The position numbers and the translations under genes were made by a program. A stretch of 21,040 nt of DNA from Clostridiales bacterium UBA4821. GTDB taxonomy: Bacteria > Bacillota > Clostridia > Acetivibrionales > UBA4821. The stretch covers positions 618-21,657 of the forward strand of contig DHFP01000078.1 of the NCBI GenBank assembly GCA_002402315.1. The letters run 5' to 3'. Positions 7,793-15,241 of this stretch are shown piece after piece (within the stretch, counting starts at the first letter, position 1; every line of letters begins with the position of its first letter). The notes under the pieces are model-generated. The model saw only the letters and a program-made list of their open reading frames with translations. It ran no database searches and was not told the DNA's origin.

Positions 7793-9601
7793 ATGCAAAC
7801 ACAACTAGGGGTTACTTTAAGCCCAAATATAAAACATTATAAGCCTATCAGAGAACAAGAATCTCAAAAGAAAACAAAAAAGTTAGGTCAGCTGCTTGCG
7901 ACAAGTATATGCGGAAATGATATTAGTTCAAGCTGTTTATATGTTGCCGGTATTTCAATTGCTTATGCAGGTGCCTTAGCGCCAATTTCCTTAATAATTG
8001 TAGCATTTGTTTTATATCTATATAAAAAAGTTTATGCTGAAGTTGGAAGTGCTTTACCTCTCAACGGAGGCGCTTATAACTGTTTGCTTAATACAACATC
8101 AAAGTTCAAAGCGAGTATTGCAGCTTGTATGTCCATACTTTCTTATATAGCAACTGCGGTCATTTCTGCCATGACAGCAATTGCATACTTTTCAACCTTA
8201 GTTAATGGAATAGATATAATAACCGGAACCATACTCTTGATGCTGGCATTTGCCACTCTCACAATTATAGGTATCGGCGAATCTGCAGTGGTTGCAACAG
8301 TAATATTCATTCTGCATATTATTACCTTATTACTTTTTAGTATTATTGGTATTTTTTATATGCCATTCCACCTTGATATTCTAGTATCAAACTGGAGTTT
8401 ACCTAATCCGGACCAATTATTAATAGGATTATTCCTAGGTTTTTCAGCTGCTCTATTGGGTATATCAGGTTTTGAGTCTTCAGCTAACTTTATTGAGGAA
8501 CAAAAGCCAGGAGTATTTGTTAAAACATTAAGAAACATGTGGGTTACTGTTTCCATTTTTAATCCACTGATTGCAATTATAGCCCTAGGAGTCATGCCGA
8601 TATCAGAAATTGCTGAAAATACGGAATACTTATTATCTTCTGTTGCACAGTCAATGGGATTTGATTGGCTTAAAATCCTGATATCCATAGATGCTTTTCT
8701 CGTATTATCCGGAGCAGTTTTAACCAGCTTTGTTGGAGTTGTCGGTTTGGTTAGACGAATGACGCTGGATAGATGCCTTCCACAGTTTTTGTTAAAATCC
8801 GGGAAAAGAAATACCAACTATATAATTATACTAACGTTTTTTATTCTTTGCTCGTCAATATTATTAATTACTAATGGAGATTTGTTAACTTTAGCTGGAG
8901 TCTATACTATATCGTTTTTAGGTGTTATGACCTTGTTTGCAGTAGGTAATATGCTGCTGAAGGTTAAAAGGAAAAAATTAAAAAGAAACCATGTTGCAAG
9001 CTGGCCTACTGTTATTTTTGCATTTTTGTTCACTTTTGCAGGTATTTTGGGTAATGCCCTGTTTATCAATCCAGATTATGTGAATTACTTTTTAATCTAT
9101 TTTCTTCCGACTATTGCTATAGTTGGACTTATGTTTATTAGATTGAGAATTTTAAAATATACTCTTTCACTGATTCATTATATTTTTGATTATATGAATC
9201 AGCTTAACCATGACATTTCCAAGTATCTGATTCACAAAATAAACAGGATAAGGGATTTGAAAGTAATCTACTTTACAAGAGGTGATAGTAGGGCTGATCT
9301 TATCAAGGTAATGTTATATGTTAAGAAAAATGAAATAACTAAGAGAATTAAGTTTATTCATATTTACAATGATGAATCAGAAATTCCGCCTACTCTCAAG
9401 GATGATATTAAGTGGCTTGATGATGCATTTCCGGATGTCAGAGTTGATCTCGAACTGATTAAAGGAGATTTTGGACCGGAGATAATTGATCATATATCCA
9501 GAACTCGTTATGTACCAAAAAATTATATGTTTATCGGGACCCCAGGAGACCATGTACACTTTAGTATAGAAGATTTTGGCGAGGTAAGGCTGATTATTTA
9601 A
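7793..9601 (+). CDS. APC superfamily amino-acid permease with soluble C-terminal domain
   Basis: 602 residues. After a 35-residue polar N-terminus come about 12 hydrophobic helices. The first carries the APC-type broken helix (LLATSICGNDISSSCLYVAG), followed by PLNGGAYNCLLNTTSKF, the glycine-rich loop of amino-acid/polyamine/organocation carriers. The membrane part ends near residue 455. The last about 125 residues are soluble and look like an alpha/beta domain (DLKVIYFTRGDSRADLIKVML...RIKFIHIYNDE), reminiscent of universal-stress or regulatory domains appended to some APC carriers. The start is ATG 7793, eight bases after AAAGGAG; a TTG at 7766 would lie upstream of the ribosome site. The transported substrate is not evident. 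A small HTH gene follows 32 nt later and may be co-transcribed. Confidence 0.85.
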   Translation: MQTQLGVTLSPNIKHYKPIREQESQKKTKKLGQLLATSICGNDISSSCLYVAGISIAYAGALAPISLIIVAFVLYLYKKVYAEVGSALPLNGGAYNCLLNTTSKFKASIAACMSILSYIATAVISAMTAIAYFSTLVNGIDIITGTILLMLAFATLTIIGIGESAVVATVIFILHIITLLLFSIIGIFYMPFHLDILVSNWSLPNPDQLLIGLFLGFSAALLGISGFESSANFIEEQKPGVFVKTLRNMWVTVSIFNPLIAIIALGVMPISEIAENTEYLLSSVAQSMGFDWLKILISIDAFLVLSGAVLTSFVGVVGLVRRMTLDRCLPQFLLKSGKRNTNYIIILTFFILCSSILLITNGDLLTLAGVYTISFLGVMTLFAVGNMLLKVKRKKLKRNHVASWPTVIFAFLFTFAGILGNALFINPDYVNYFLIYFLPTIAIVGLMFIRLRILKYTLSLIHYIFDYMNQLNHDISKYLIHKINRIRDLKVIYFTRGDSRADLIKVMLYVKKNEITKRIKFIHIYNDESEIPPTLKDDIKWLDDAFPDVRVDLELIKGDFGPEIIDHISRTRYVPKNYMFIGTPGDHVHFSIEDFGEVRLII

Positions 9602-9633
9602 TTACCATTTTAATTTTAAAGGAGTAGTTTAAA

Positions 9634-9915
9634 ATGAAGTTTGGAGAAATGATAAAAACTAGAAGAGCGTTTAGAAGATTGACTCTTGATAAACTTTCCA
9701 CAATTACCGGTTATAACATCAGTACACTAAATGATTTTGAATCTAGCAGAAGTATACCTGTAACATTTAAAGATATACCTAAAGGTACGCTGAAGAACAA
9801 TGATATAGATACATTTAATGGCTATTTGAAATTTTGCCGTCTGGCAGATGCATTAGGCTTTGATTTAAGAGAGTTGGAGAGTTCGATAAGACAAATGAGT
9901 ATAATAAAGAGTTAA
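9634..9915 (+). CDS. Small XRE-type helix-turn-helix protein
   Basis: 93 residues beginning with a lambda-repressor-like HTH: GEMIKTRRAFRRLTLDKLSTITGYNISTLNDFESSRSIP (about 4-42), where helices 2 and 3 bracket TGYNIS. The HTH is interrupted by an insertion (about 42-60), then a helical end (FCRLADALGFDLRELESSI) typical of the domain's fifth helix. No sensor domain is present. The ribosome site AAAGGAG precedes ATG 9634. It lies 32 nt after the permease and 37 nt before the J-domain gene, so all three may form one transcript. Its targets are unknown; autoregulation of this unit is plausible but not shown. Confidence 0.75.
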   Translation: MKFGEMIKTRRAFRRLTLDKLSTITGYNISTLNDFESSRSIPVTFKDIPKGTLKNNDIDTFNGYLKFCRLADALGFDLRELESSIRQMSIIKS

Positions 9916-9952
9916 CCATAAACTGATAATTATTGTAAGGAAAGGGTTTCTT

Positions 9953-10978
9953 ATGCCAGATAACAGGCCAAATTATTATAGCATTCTTGGCGTTGAAGAC
10001 TATGCCAGTGCTGATACCATCCGTAATGCATATCGATCATTAGCTAAGAAATTTCATCCGGATACATGCCAAATATCAGACAAGCGTCAGGCCGAAGAGC
10101 AGTTTACGCTAATTAATGAAGCTTATGATGTATTATCTGACCCAGATATGAAGAAAGACTTTGATGAATACCTATTTAACAAGCAGATAAATATGATAAA
10201 TCAAAGCAAGGTTCGCACCATTAACAGCACTATTTATCCCAGTAATCACCGTACAGCCAGCAATTCTACTGTCAATAACTATACGCCTAAATCTTATTCA
10301 ACCAGCAGCAATACAGATAACTCAGGATATAACTCTAGTTCATCAAATACAGGCAGGACGAGTTATGGAAATTTAAGTTTTGATGAAGTAAGTCACTATT
10401 ATAGTGAACTGAAAAGTAAATTTGATTATAAAGCTGATAGTAATCTGGCTGATAGGGTTTCAATTATTGTTAAGATTGCTGCTGCAGTATTATTTTTGGT
10501 AATTATAATTTTTATAGGTTTAACCTTTGATAATAAAAGTAAAGATATTTCTCAAGAACAGTCAAATACAGCTGCAGCTGCCGAAAATAAAAAACCTGAA
10601 CAAGAAGACCCATTAAAGAACTTTGTTACAATCGGAAAATCAAAACAGCAGGTTAAAGCTATATTAGGAAAACCTTCAGGTGTTGGAGAAAATGTCTGGA
10701 AATATGGCAGTTCAATGATATTCTTCGACACTATTAATCAAGTTAAAGGTTGGGACAATACCGGTAGAAATTTAAAAGTCTTTGTATATAAGAAAGAAGA
10801 TGGTGCTCCACCGATAAGACTTGGTTCTACAAAATTAGACGTTAAAAAAGCTATGGGAACGCCAAGTTTTCTTAATTTGAATTTGTGGAAGTATGGTTCT
10901 TCCGAAATTTATTTCAATGAAGACGGAAAAGTAAAAAAAATTGTAAACCGGGATGGAAATCTCAAAGTCCAATTCTAG
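9953..10978 (+). CDS. Membrane-anchored J-domain protein with two SmpA/OmlA-like repeats
   Basis: 341 residues. An N-terminal J-domain (about 6-72) has the Hsp70-stimulating HPD at 35-37. A Ser/Asn/Thr-rich linker follows to about 135, and one membrane helix at about 169-191 (KIAAAVLFLVIIIFIGLTF). The outside part has two related repeats at about 226-276 and 289-339, each with a GKSK/GSTK-xxVKxxxGxPS opening and WKYGSS (249-254 and 312-317), similar to the SmpA/OmlA/BamE-type fold. The J-domain is probably cytosolic, recruiting DnaK to the membrane, with the repeats outside. It lacks the DnaJ zinc-finger and client domains, so it is not DnaJ itself. The natural repeat seems to end at NLKV; the last two codons and stop lie in DNA that also encodes the patatin remnant on the other strand. 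Confidence 0.8.
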   Translation: MPDNRPNYYSILGVEDYASADTIRNAYRSLAKKFHPDTCQISDKRQAEEQFTLINEAYDVLSDPDMKKDFDEYLFNKQINMINQSKVRTINSTIYPSNHRTASNSTVNNYTPKSYSTSSNTDNSGYNSSSSNTGRTSYGNLSFDEVSHYYSELKSKFDYKADSNLADRVSIIVKIAAAVLFLVIIIFIGLTFDNKSKDISQEQSNTAAAAENKKPEQEDPLKNFVTIGKSKQQVKAILGKPSGVGENVWKYGSSMIFFDTINQVKGWDNTGRNLKVFVYKKEDGAPPIRLGSTKLDVKKAMGTPSFLNLNLWKYGSSEIYFNEDGKVKKIVNRDGNLKVQF

Positions 10979-11059
10979 CTCGCACAATGCCTTCCATACT
11001 CCAATATGATAACCGCCTTTTGCACCACCTCCGCCAAGTGCTAAACCGTATCCGGACAT
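10955..11059 (-). pseudogene. Truncated patatin-like phospholipase, N-terminal fragment only
   Basis: Reading the minus strand from ATG 11059 gives about 35 residues that match the start of bacterial patatin-like phospholipases: YGLALGGGGAKGGYHIGVWKAL. This includes the oxyanion-hole glycine motif GGGGAKG and the following HIGVWKAL helix. The homology stops before the GTSVGA serine motif, at about 10955-10975, where the frame runs into the antisense of the J-domain gene; that frame stays open to 10835 but looks like shadow. A perfect AGGAGG lies eight bases before the ATG, and the calcium-binding-type gene lies 43 nt upstream, so this was once the second gene of a minus-strand operon. The catalytic Ser and Asp are missing, so no phospholipase activity is possible. 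Confidence 0.75.
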
Positions 11060-11102
11060 TAGATTTCCTCCTGCCGAATTTTTAGAATTTTAAATGTTTT
11101 GT

Positions 11103-12176
11103 TTAAACTGCAAGATCAATATGCTGAATAGTACCCGCAGTGCCATCTTCCTTAAGATATATACCTGTCTGACTTATGCTCCCATTAAGTGTATTCTCCT
11201 GGTTTTTAAGTTCAAACAGGGTACTGACGTTTCCAAGGAAAATAGCGCCGGCACCCTTCTGCCCAAGGGCAAATAATACGTCATTACCTTGTTCATCCTT
11301 GGTCCAGATTCGAAGTTTATCATATATTTCATCATTTTCATCTATCCAGTTGTTGCTGTCATCGTCATATACTGCCAACTCTAAGAAACCATCTCCGGTT
11401 TTCGGACCGAAGAGCTCACCACCGTTATTAATGATTCCATCGCTGTTCAAATCAAGCGCTAAGAAACCACTACCACTTGAAGCAAAGGATATCTGCTTTG
11501 ATTTGCCGTCAGAGTCAATATCAAAACTGAATTTTTCGTCTGTAAGTTGAGGTATAGCCCCATCAAAATTAATTAGTAACGGGTCAATCTTAACAGCATC
11601 TCCGGCTCTAATACTGATGTTTTTTTCAGAGTAAAACTGCCTGCTCATAGCCAGTTCAACAGAAAAGCTGATTTCACGGCCATCTGATGTTTGGACTGTC
11701 CCTTCAGACTTAAACGACATTTGCTGGCTTTCAAAGTATGATTCATGAAAATCGTATTGTAGTCCCCAGCCACGTACAGTTTGAGAGTTTGGATTAGCCT
11801 TGGTATTATTGATATTTATACTTAATTCCTTATTATTTAATTTCAGTTTTTCAGGCACTAGAAACTTAAGTTTCTTCCCTGTCATGGTTTCAATAAGAGT
11901 TTGAAGCAGCATAATCTTATGTTTGTCCTTATCGCTAAGCTCAAAAGTAACAGTATCGTCCAAAACCCCGTTCACAGAAAGATTTGAATTTGAAAGTAAG
12001 GCTTTAGCTTCATCTGACAGTTCCAGTATATCAGGCCGGATTGACTTGGATTGGAGATCAGATTGTGGCTGGCTTCTTTGATTGCCTGACCAGTAAAGTA
12101 AGGATTCTTTACGCCTGTACTCCTGGACAAAGCTGGATTTACTTGACATAAAGATGGCAGAGTTTTCAATTCTCAT
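11103..12176 (-). CDS. VCBS/EF-hand-like calcium-binding protein of unknown function
   Basis: 357 residues. The first about 110 are polar with no signal peptide. The middle is beta-rich (about 138-200, FHESYFESQQMSFKSEG). The C-terminal part has calcium-type loops: DSDGKSKQISF at about 221-231, DLNSDGIINNGGELFG at 242-257, and an EF-hand-like loop from D271 to D282 (DDDSNNWIDEND). It continues with KLRIWTKDEQGND...ALGQKGAGAIFLGN, a block also found at the ends of large RTX/VCBS-type surface proteins. I recognise this architecture but know no assigned role. ATG 12176 follows AAGGAGG with good spacing. The truncated patatin gene lies 43 nt downstream and was probably co-transcribed. Confidence 0.7.
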   Translation of the reverse strand: MRIENSAIFMSSKSSFVQEYRRKESLLYWSGNQRSQPQSDLQSKSIRPDILELSDEAKALLSNSNLSVNGVLDDTVTFELSDKDKHKIMLLQTLIETMTGKKLKFLVPEKLKLNNKELSININNTKANPNSQTVRGWGLQYDFHESYFESQQMSFKSEGTVQTSDGREISFSVELAMSRQFYSEKNISIRAGDAVKIDPLLINFDGAIPQLTDEKFSFDIDSDGKSKQISFASSGSGFLALDLNSDGIINNGGELFGPKTGDGFLELAVYDDDSNNWIDENDEIYDKLRIWTKDEQGNDVLFALGQKGAGAIFLGNVSTLFELKNQENTLNGSISQTGIYLKEDGTAGTIQHIDLAV

Positions 12177-12255
12177 AATAGTTTCCTCCTTGCTTTTAAT
12201 TTACCTTACATCCTTGTAAGTTATGAGAAATCAAAAATATTCAGAGTAGCTCCGG

Positions 12256-12277
12256 TATTTAAATGCCTATTTAAATA
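12256..12277. repeat. Dyad in the divergent spacer before cysK
   Basis: TATTTAAAT (12256-12264) and ATTTAAATA (12269-12277) form a perfect 9-bp inverted repeat around GCCT. It lies between the minus-strand calcium-binding gene and cysK, so it could be an operator for either. Confidence 0.4.
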
Positions 12278-12297
12278 TTTATCGGAAAATTAAGCTA

Positions 12298-12325
12298 AAA
12301 ACATTACAATAAATTGTAATGTTTT
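12298..12325. repeat. Strong 13-bp palindrome in the divergent spacer
   Basis: AAAACATTACAAT (12298-12310) is mirrored by ATTGTAATGTTTT (12313-12325) around two bases. It is about 45 nt upstream of the cysK -35 box. The low GC makes it a poor terminator, so a regulator-binding site is more likely; the factor is not known. Confidence 0.45.
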
Positions 12326-12370
12326 ACATTAAAAAGCTAGAATTAATTACAGCAGGTATTTAGTTTGCTA

Positions 12371-12399
12371 TTGAAAGAAATCTTTTACAATCATATAAT
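12371..12399 (+). promoter_or_regulatory. Sigma-A promoter of cysK
   Basis: TTGAAA (12371-12376), a 17-nt spacer and a perfect TATAAT (12394-12399). Transcription should begin near 12406, giving a leader of about 67 nt before the cysK ATG. Confidence 0.8.
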
Positions 12400-12432
12400 A
12401 TCTATTAGAAAGATTTATAAAGGAAGTGCTTT

Positions 12433-12468
12433 ATGACCAAAAAGGAGTTCAATTGGAAAGAGGATTAA
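12433..12468 (+). CDS. Possible 11-codon leader peptide before cysK
   Basis: ATG 12433 follows AAGGAAG with seven-base spacing and reads MTKKEFNWKED before TAA at 12466-12468, five bases before the cysK ATG. It may couple translation to cysK. It contains no cysteine or methionine run, so it is not a classical amino-acid attenuator. Chance cannot be excluded. Confidence 0.3.
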   Translation: MTKKEFNWKED

Positions 12469-12473
12469 TATCT

Positions 12474-13376
12474 ATGATTACAGAATCTGTTCTTGATTTA
12501 ATCGGTAATACACCTATGATTAATCTAAAGAAGTTAACAAGTGCAAATATATTTGCAAAAGCTGAGTTCTTGAATCCTGGTGGAAGCATCAAAGACCGTA
12601 TTGCAAAATATATGATTGAAGAAGCGGAAAAACGTGGTGATTTAAAGCCGGGCATGGCAATTATGGAACCTACATCCGGAAACACAGGGATTGGAATAGC
12701 TCTCATAGGTATTCAAAAGGGGTACCGCGTTATAATAGTAATGCCGGAGAATATGAGTGAAGAAAGAAAAAAGATAATAAGAGCTCTGGGGGCTGAACTT
12801 GTACTTACACCTGCAGAAAAAAGTATAGGGGGAACGGTGGAAGAGGTAAAACAGCGTATAAAGGAAGATCCTTCAATTTTTGTACCTCAGCAGTTTGAAA
12901 ATCCTGATAACCCCAAGATTCATTATTTGACCACAGGACCGGAGATATGGAATCAATTAGACGGAAAAGTTGACATTTTTGTATCAGGATTAGGGAGCGG
13001 AGGGACTCTTGGTGGTGTTGGAAAGTATCTGAAAGAAAGGAACCCTCAGTGTATAGTAACTGCAGTAGAACCCAAAAACGTATCAGCATTACTGGGTGAT
13101 GAGCCTGGGCTGCATAAAATTCAAGGAATAGGGGACGGCTTTATTCCTCCTGTTCTTGACACAAGCTTGATAGATGAGGTAGTAGAGGCAGCAGATGAAG
13201 ATGCTATTCAGACAGCAAGGGATTTAGCTCGTGTTCAGGGCACTCTTGTGGGAACATCTTCCGGTGCCAATGTATGGGCTGCTAAGCAGATGACAAAAAA
13301 ATATGGGGATGATAAGGTAATTGCCACAATTCTTGCTGACAGGGCAGAGCGATACTTTAGTACTTCACTGATTTAA
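12474..13376 (+). CDS. cysK: Cysteine synthase (O-acetylserine sulfhydrylase)
   Basis: A 300-residue PLP enzyme that makes cysteine from O-acetylserine and sulfide. The N-terminus (ESVLDLIGNTPMINL) is canonical. The PLP lysine is K40 in NPGGSIKDR. The substrate-binding loop is PTSGNTGIG (66-74), and the phosphate-binding glycine loop is GLGSGGTLGG. The C-terminus ends in LADRAERYFSTSLI, where other CysK proteins have the RYLST motif. I chose ATG 12474 because it matches the family start. In-frame TTG 12453 behind AAAGGAG (12441-12447) would add seven residues and GTG 12426 more, so initiation is not fully settled. A strong sigma-A promoter lies upstream. The S41 protease gene starts 62 nt after the stop with no obvious terminator between. 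Confidence 0.92.
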   Translation: MITESVLDLIGNTPMINLKKLTSANIFAKAEFLNPGGSIKDRIAKYMIEEAEKRGDLKPGMAIMEPTSGNTGIGIALIGIQKGYRVIIVMPENMSEERKKIIRALGAELVLTPAEKSIGGTVEEVKQRIKEDPSIFVPQQFENPDNPKIHYLTTGPEIWNQLDGKVDIFVSGLGSGGTLGGVGKYLKERNPQCIVTAVEPKNVSALLGDEPGLHKIQGIGDGFIPPVLDTSLIDEVVEAADEDAIQTARDLARVQGTLVGTSSGANVWAAKQMTKKYGDDKVIATILADRAERYFSTSLI

Positions 13377-13438
13377 ATTTATGTGTTAAAATTAAATATG
13401 GAATTTTACTATCTATATCAATGAAAAGGAGAATTACC

Positions 13439-14920
13439 GTGAATAAAACAGTTAAAGTTATTATACTTGTATATGTAGCTGCTTTCTTATTGTTCTCATA
13501 CTCTGCATTAGCAGCAGAGGTCCAGTCCAAAGAAGATAAGGACTTAGAGTACCTAAGAAGTGTCATGGATATGATAAAGGAAAAATACAAGGGCGAAGTG
13601 ACAGACAAGCAATTGATTGAAGGCGCTTTAAAAGGCATGTTTAACAGTATGGACAAGTATACTGTATATTATAATTCCGAAGAGTCAAAGAAGTATATTG
13701 AGGAAATGGAAGGAAATTATGAAGGTATCGGAGTTATGCTAAACAAAGAAGATGATTATATAATGGTTGTAAAGGTTTTTAACTCTTCACCGGCCGAACG
13801 GGCAGGGATAGCTGCCGGAGATAAAATTGTTGCTGCTGATGGAAAAAGCCTTGATGGAATTTCGGTTGATGAGGCTGTTGCACTAATCAAGGGTAAAACA
13901 GGGACTGAAGTAGCTCTGGAAATACTAAGAAAGGGCCAACCTGGAACAATAAACGTAAAGGTTGAAAGGGAACATATAAAAATAATTCCTGTTTCTTACG
14001 AAATAAGAGGTGGTATAGGCTATATAAAGCTGGAGGCTTTCAACGGTAATGCTGATGAATTCTTAACTAAGGCACTGGAAGAGATGGATGGAAAGAATAT
14101 AAAAAAGATTGTCTTAGATTTAAGGGATAATCCGGGGGGAGAGTTGGAACAAGCTGTTGCGGTTGCTAAAAAGTTTGTGCTGGAGGGTCTTATAACCAAG
14201 CTTGATTTTAAGTCTGAGCAGGTGGAAGATGAGGAATACTACTCAGATCTAAAGAAAACAAAGTACAAACTAGTGGTATTGGTTAACGGTATGAGTGCCA
14301 GTGCTTCTGAAGTGGTTGCCGGAGCAATACAGGATACAGAAGCCGGGGTGCTGGTTGGTACAAAGACATTCGGAAAGTCAAAGGTGCAGATTATGTTTCC
14401 GATGCTAACTCCGGAAGCATATAAAAAGTATGAAGAAAAGCTTGGAGTAAAACTTATAAATGCTTACGACTTGATAAATAATCATCAGGTAATTCCTAAA
14501 CAGAGTGAAATAATAGGCTGGACAAAGATTACAATCGGTGAGTATACAACTCCAAAGGGCAGGGTAATTGACCAGGTAGGGCTGACTCCTGATATTATAG
14601 TTGAAAATAACCATGATACAGTTAATGTTCAAAAGCTTTCAGTAACTACCAAACCTGCATTGAATTCCGAGGGTACGGATGTTTACATTGCAGAAAAGAT
14701 ATTAAAATTAAGCGGATATGATGTTGATACTCCGGATATGAAATTGGACAAAAAGACATTCAAGGCAATTGCTAAATTCCAGAAGGATCAGAAAATGCAT
14801 TCATATGGGGTACTTGATTTTACCACGCAAAAGGCTTTGAATAAAATGTTGAATAAACTGATATTCGAGATGGATAAACAATACATGAAAGCGGTAGAAG
14901 AACTGAAAATGCTGTTTTGA
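13439..14920 (+). CDS. S41 carboxyl-terminal processing protease with PDZ and peptidoglycan-binding domains
   Basis: 493 residues, exported. A signal peptide or N-terminal anchor (KVIILVYVAAFLLFSYSALAAE) is followed by a short helical region, a PDZ domain (about 90-170, NYEGIGVML...SPAERAGIAAGDKI), and the S41 core. The catalytic Ser288 is the third residue of SASASE, Lys313 lies 25 residues later in FGKSKVQ, and Gln317 completes the triad pattern known from B. subtilis CtpB. A peptidoglycan-binding domain 1 ends the protein (about 412-468). Unlike the standard enzyme, about 45 residues are inserted after the Lys/Gln strand (about 322-368). The start is GTG 13439, seven bases after AAAAGGAG; ATG 13421 would place that ribosome site inside the gene. 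It probably cleaves wall-associated or sporulation signalling proteins. Confidence 0.87.
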   Translation: MNKTVKVIILVYVAAFLLFSYSALAAEVQSKEDKDLEYLRSVMDMIKEKYKGEVTDKQLIEGALKGMFNSMDKYTVYYNSEESKKYIEEMEGNYEGIGVMLNKEDDYIMVVKVFNSSPAERAGIAAGDKIVAADGKSLDGISVDEAVALIKGKTGTEVALEILRKGQPGTINVKVEREHIKIIPVSYEIRGGIGYIKLEAFNGNADEFLTKALEEMDGKNIKKIVLDLRDNPGGELEQAVAVAKKFVLEGLITKLDFKSEQVEDEEYYSDLKKTKYKLVVLVNGMSASASEVVAGAIQDTEAGVLVGTKTFGKSKVQIMFPMLTPEAYKKYEEKLGVKLINAYDLINNHQVIPKQSEIIGWTKITIGEYTTPKGRVIDQVGLTPDIIVENNHDTVNVQKLSVTTKPALNSEGTDVYIAEKILKLSGYDVDTPDMKLDKKTFKAIAKFQKDQKMHSYGVLDFTTQKALNKMLNKLIFEMDKQYMKAVEELKMLF

Positions 14921-15241
14921 TATCAAAGCTTATCAGGCTGATGTAAGCCCGTGTCATTCCGCAGCCCGGACATGGTAACCCAAAAAGAGCTTTAAACAGG
15001 CATAAATTTCCATCTAATAAAAAGAATAATAAAAATAAAAAAACAATAAGAACCGATATATGATAAACAGATATCGGTTATACAAACTGCCTGTTTAAAT
15101 ATAGCAAAATATGAACAAAATACAAGGTTATGTAGAAAAATGGTGTTTTAAATTGGAAAATGAAAAGATTCGCATCTAAAGATTCCTGGCATATGATAAT
15201 TAATACAATACCTGACTAGTGAAAGGAAGTTTTACTTTCTA
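14921..15241 (+). other. 321-nt intergenic region with nested inverted repeats
   Basis: No protein gene is supported. A GC-richer start (14945-14985) can form a 7-bp hairpin (CCGTGTC / GACATGG). An outer 12-bp perfect inverted repeat (TTTAAACAGGCA at 14991-15002, TGCCTGTTTAAA at 15088-15099) encloses an A-rich stretch and a 9-bp hairpin, AACCGATAT (15051-15059) / ATATCGGTT (15071-15079). There is no T-tract after either, so this is not a standard terminator. It may be a small structured RNA or a remnant of a small mobile repeat. The rest (15100-15241) holds the promoter and ribosome region of the next gene. Confidence 0.45.
15190..15198 (+). promoter_or_regulatory. Candidate sigma-K-type -10 box upstream of the coat operon
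   Basis: CATATGATA at 15190-15198 fits the CATAnnnTA -10 pattern of the late mother-cell sigma-K. The expected AC-containing -35 box is poor. It is of interest only because the second gene downstream is a spore-coat transglutaminase. Confidence 0.25.

Noticed and set aside
8356..8817. A 153-residue minus-strand frame inside the permease gene.
   Set aside because: It is entirely antisense to membrane helices and has no start signals.
14941..14985. A riboswitch such as c-di-GMP or cobalamin in the GC-richer stretch after the protease gene.
   Set aside because: Only a 7-bp hairpin can be drawn and no conserved riboswitch core is present.
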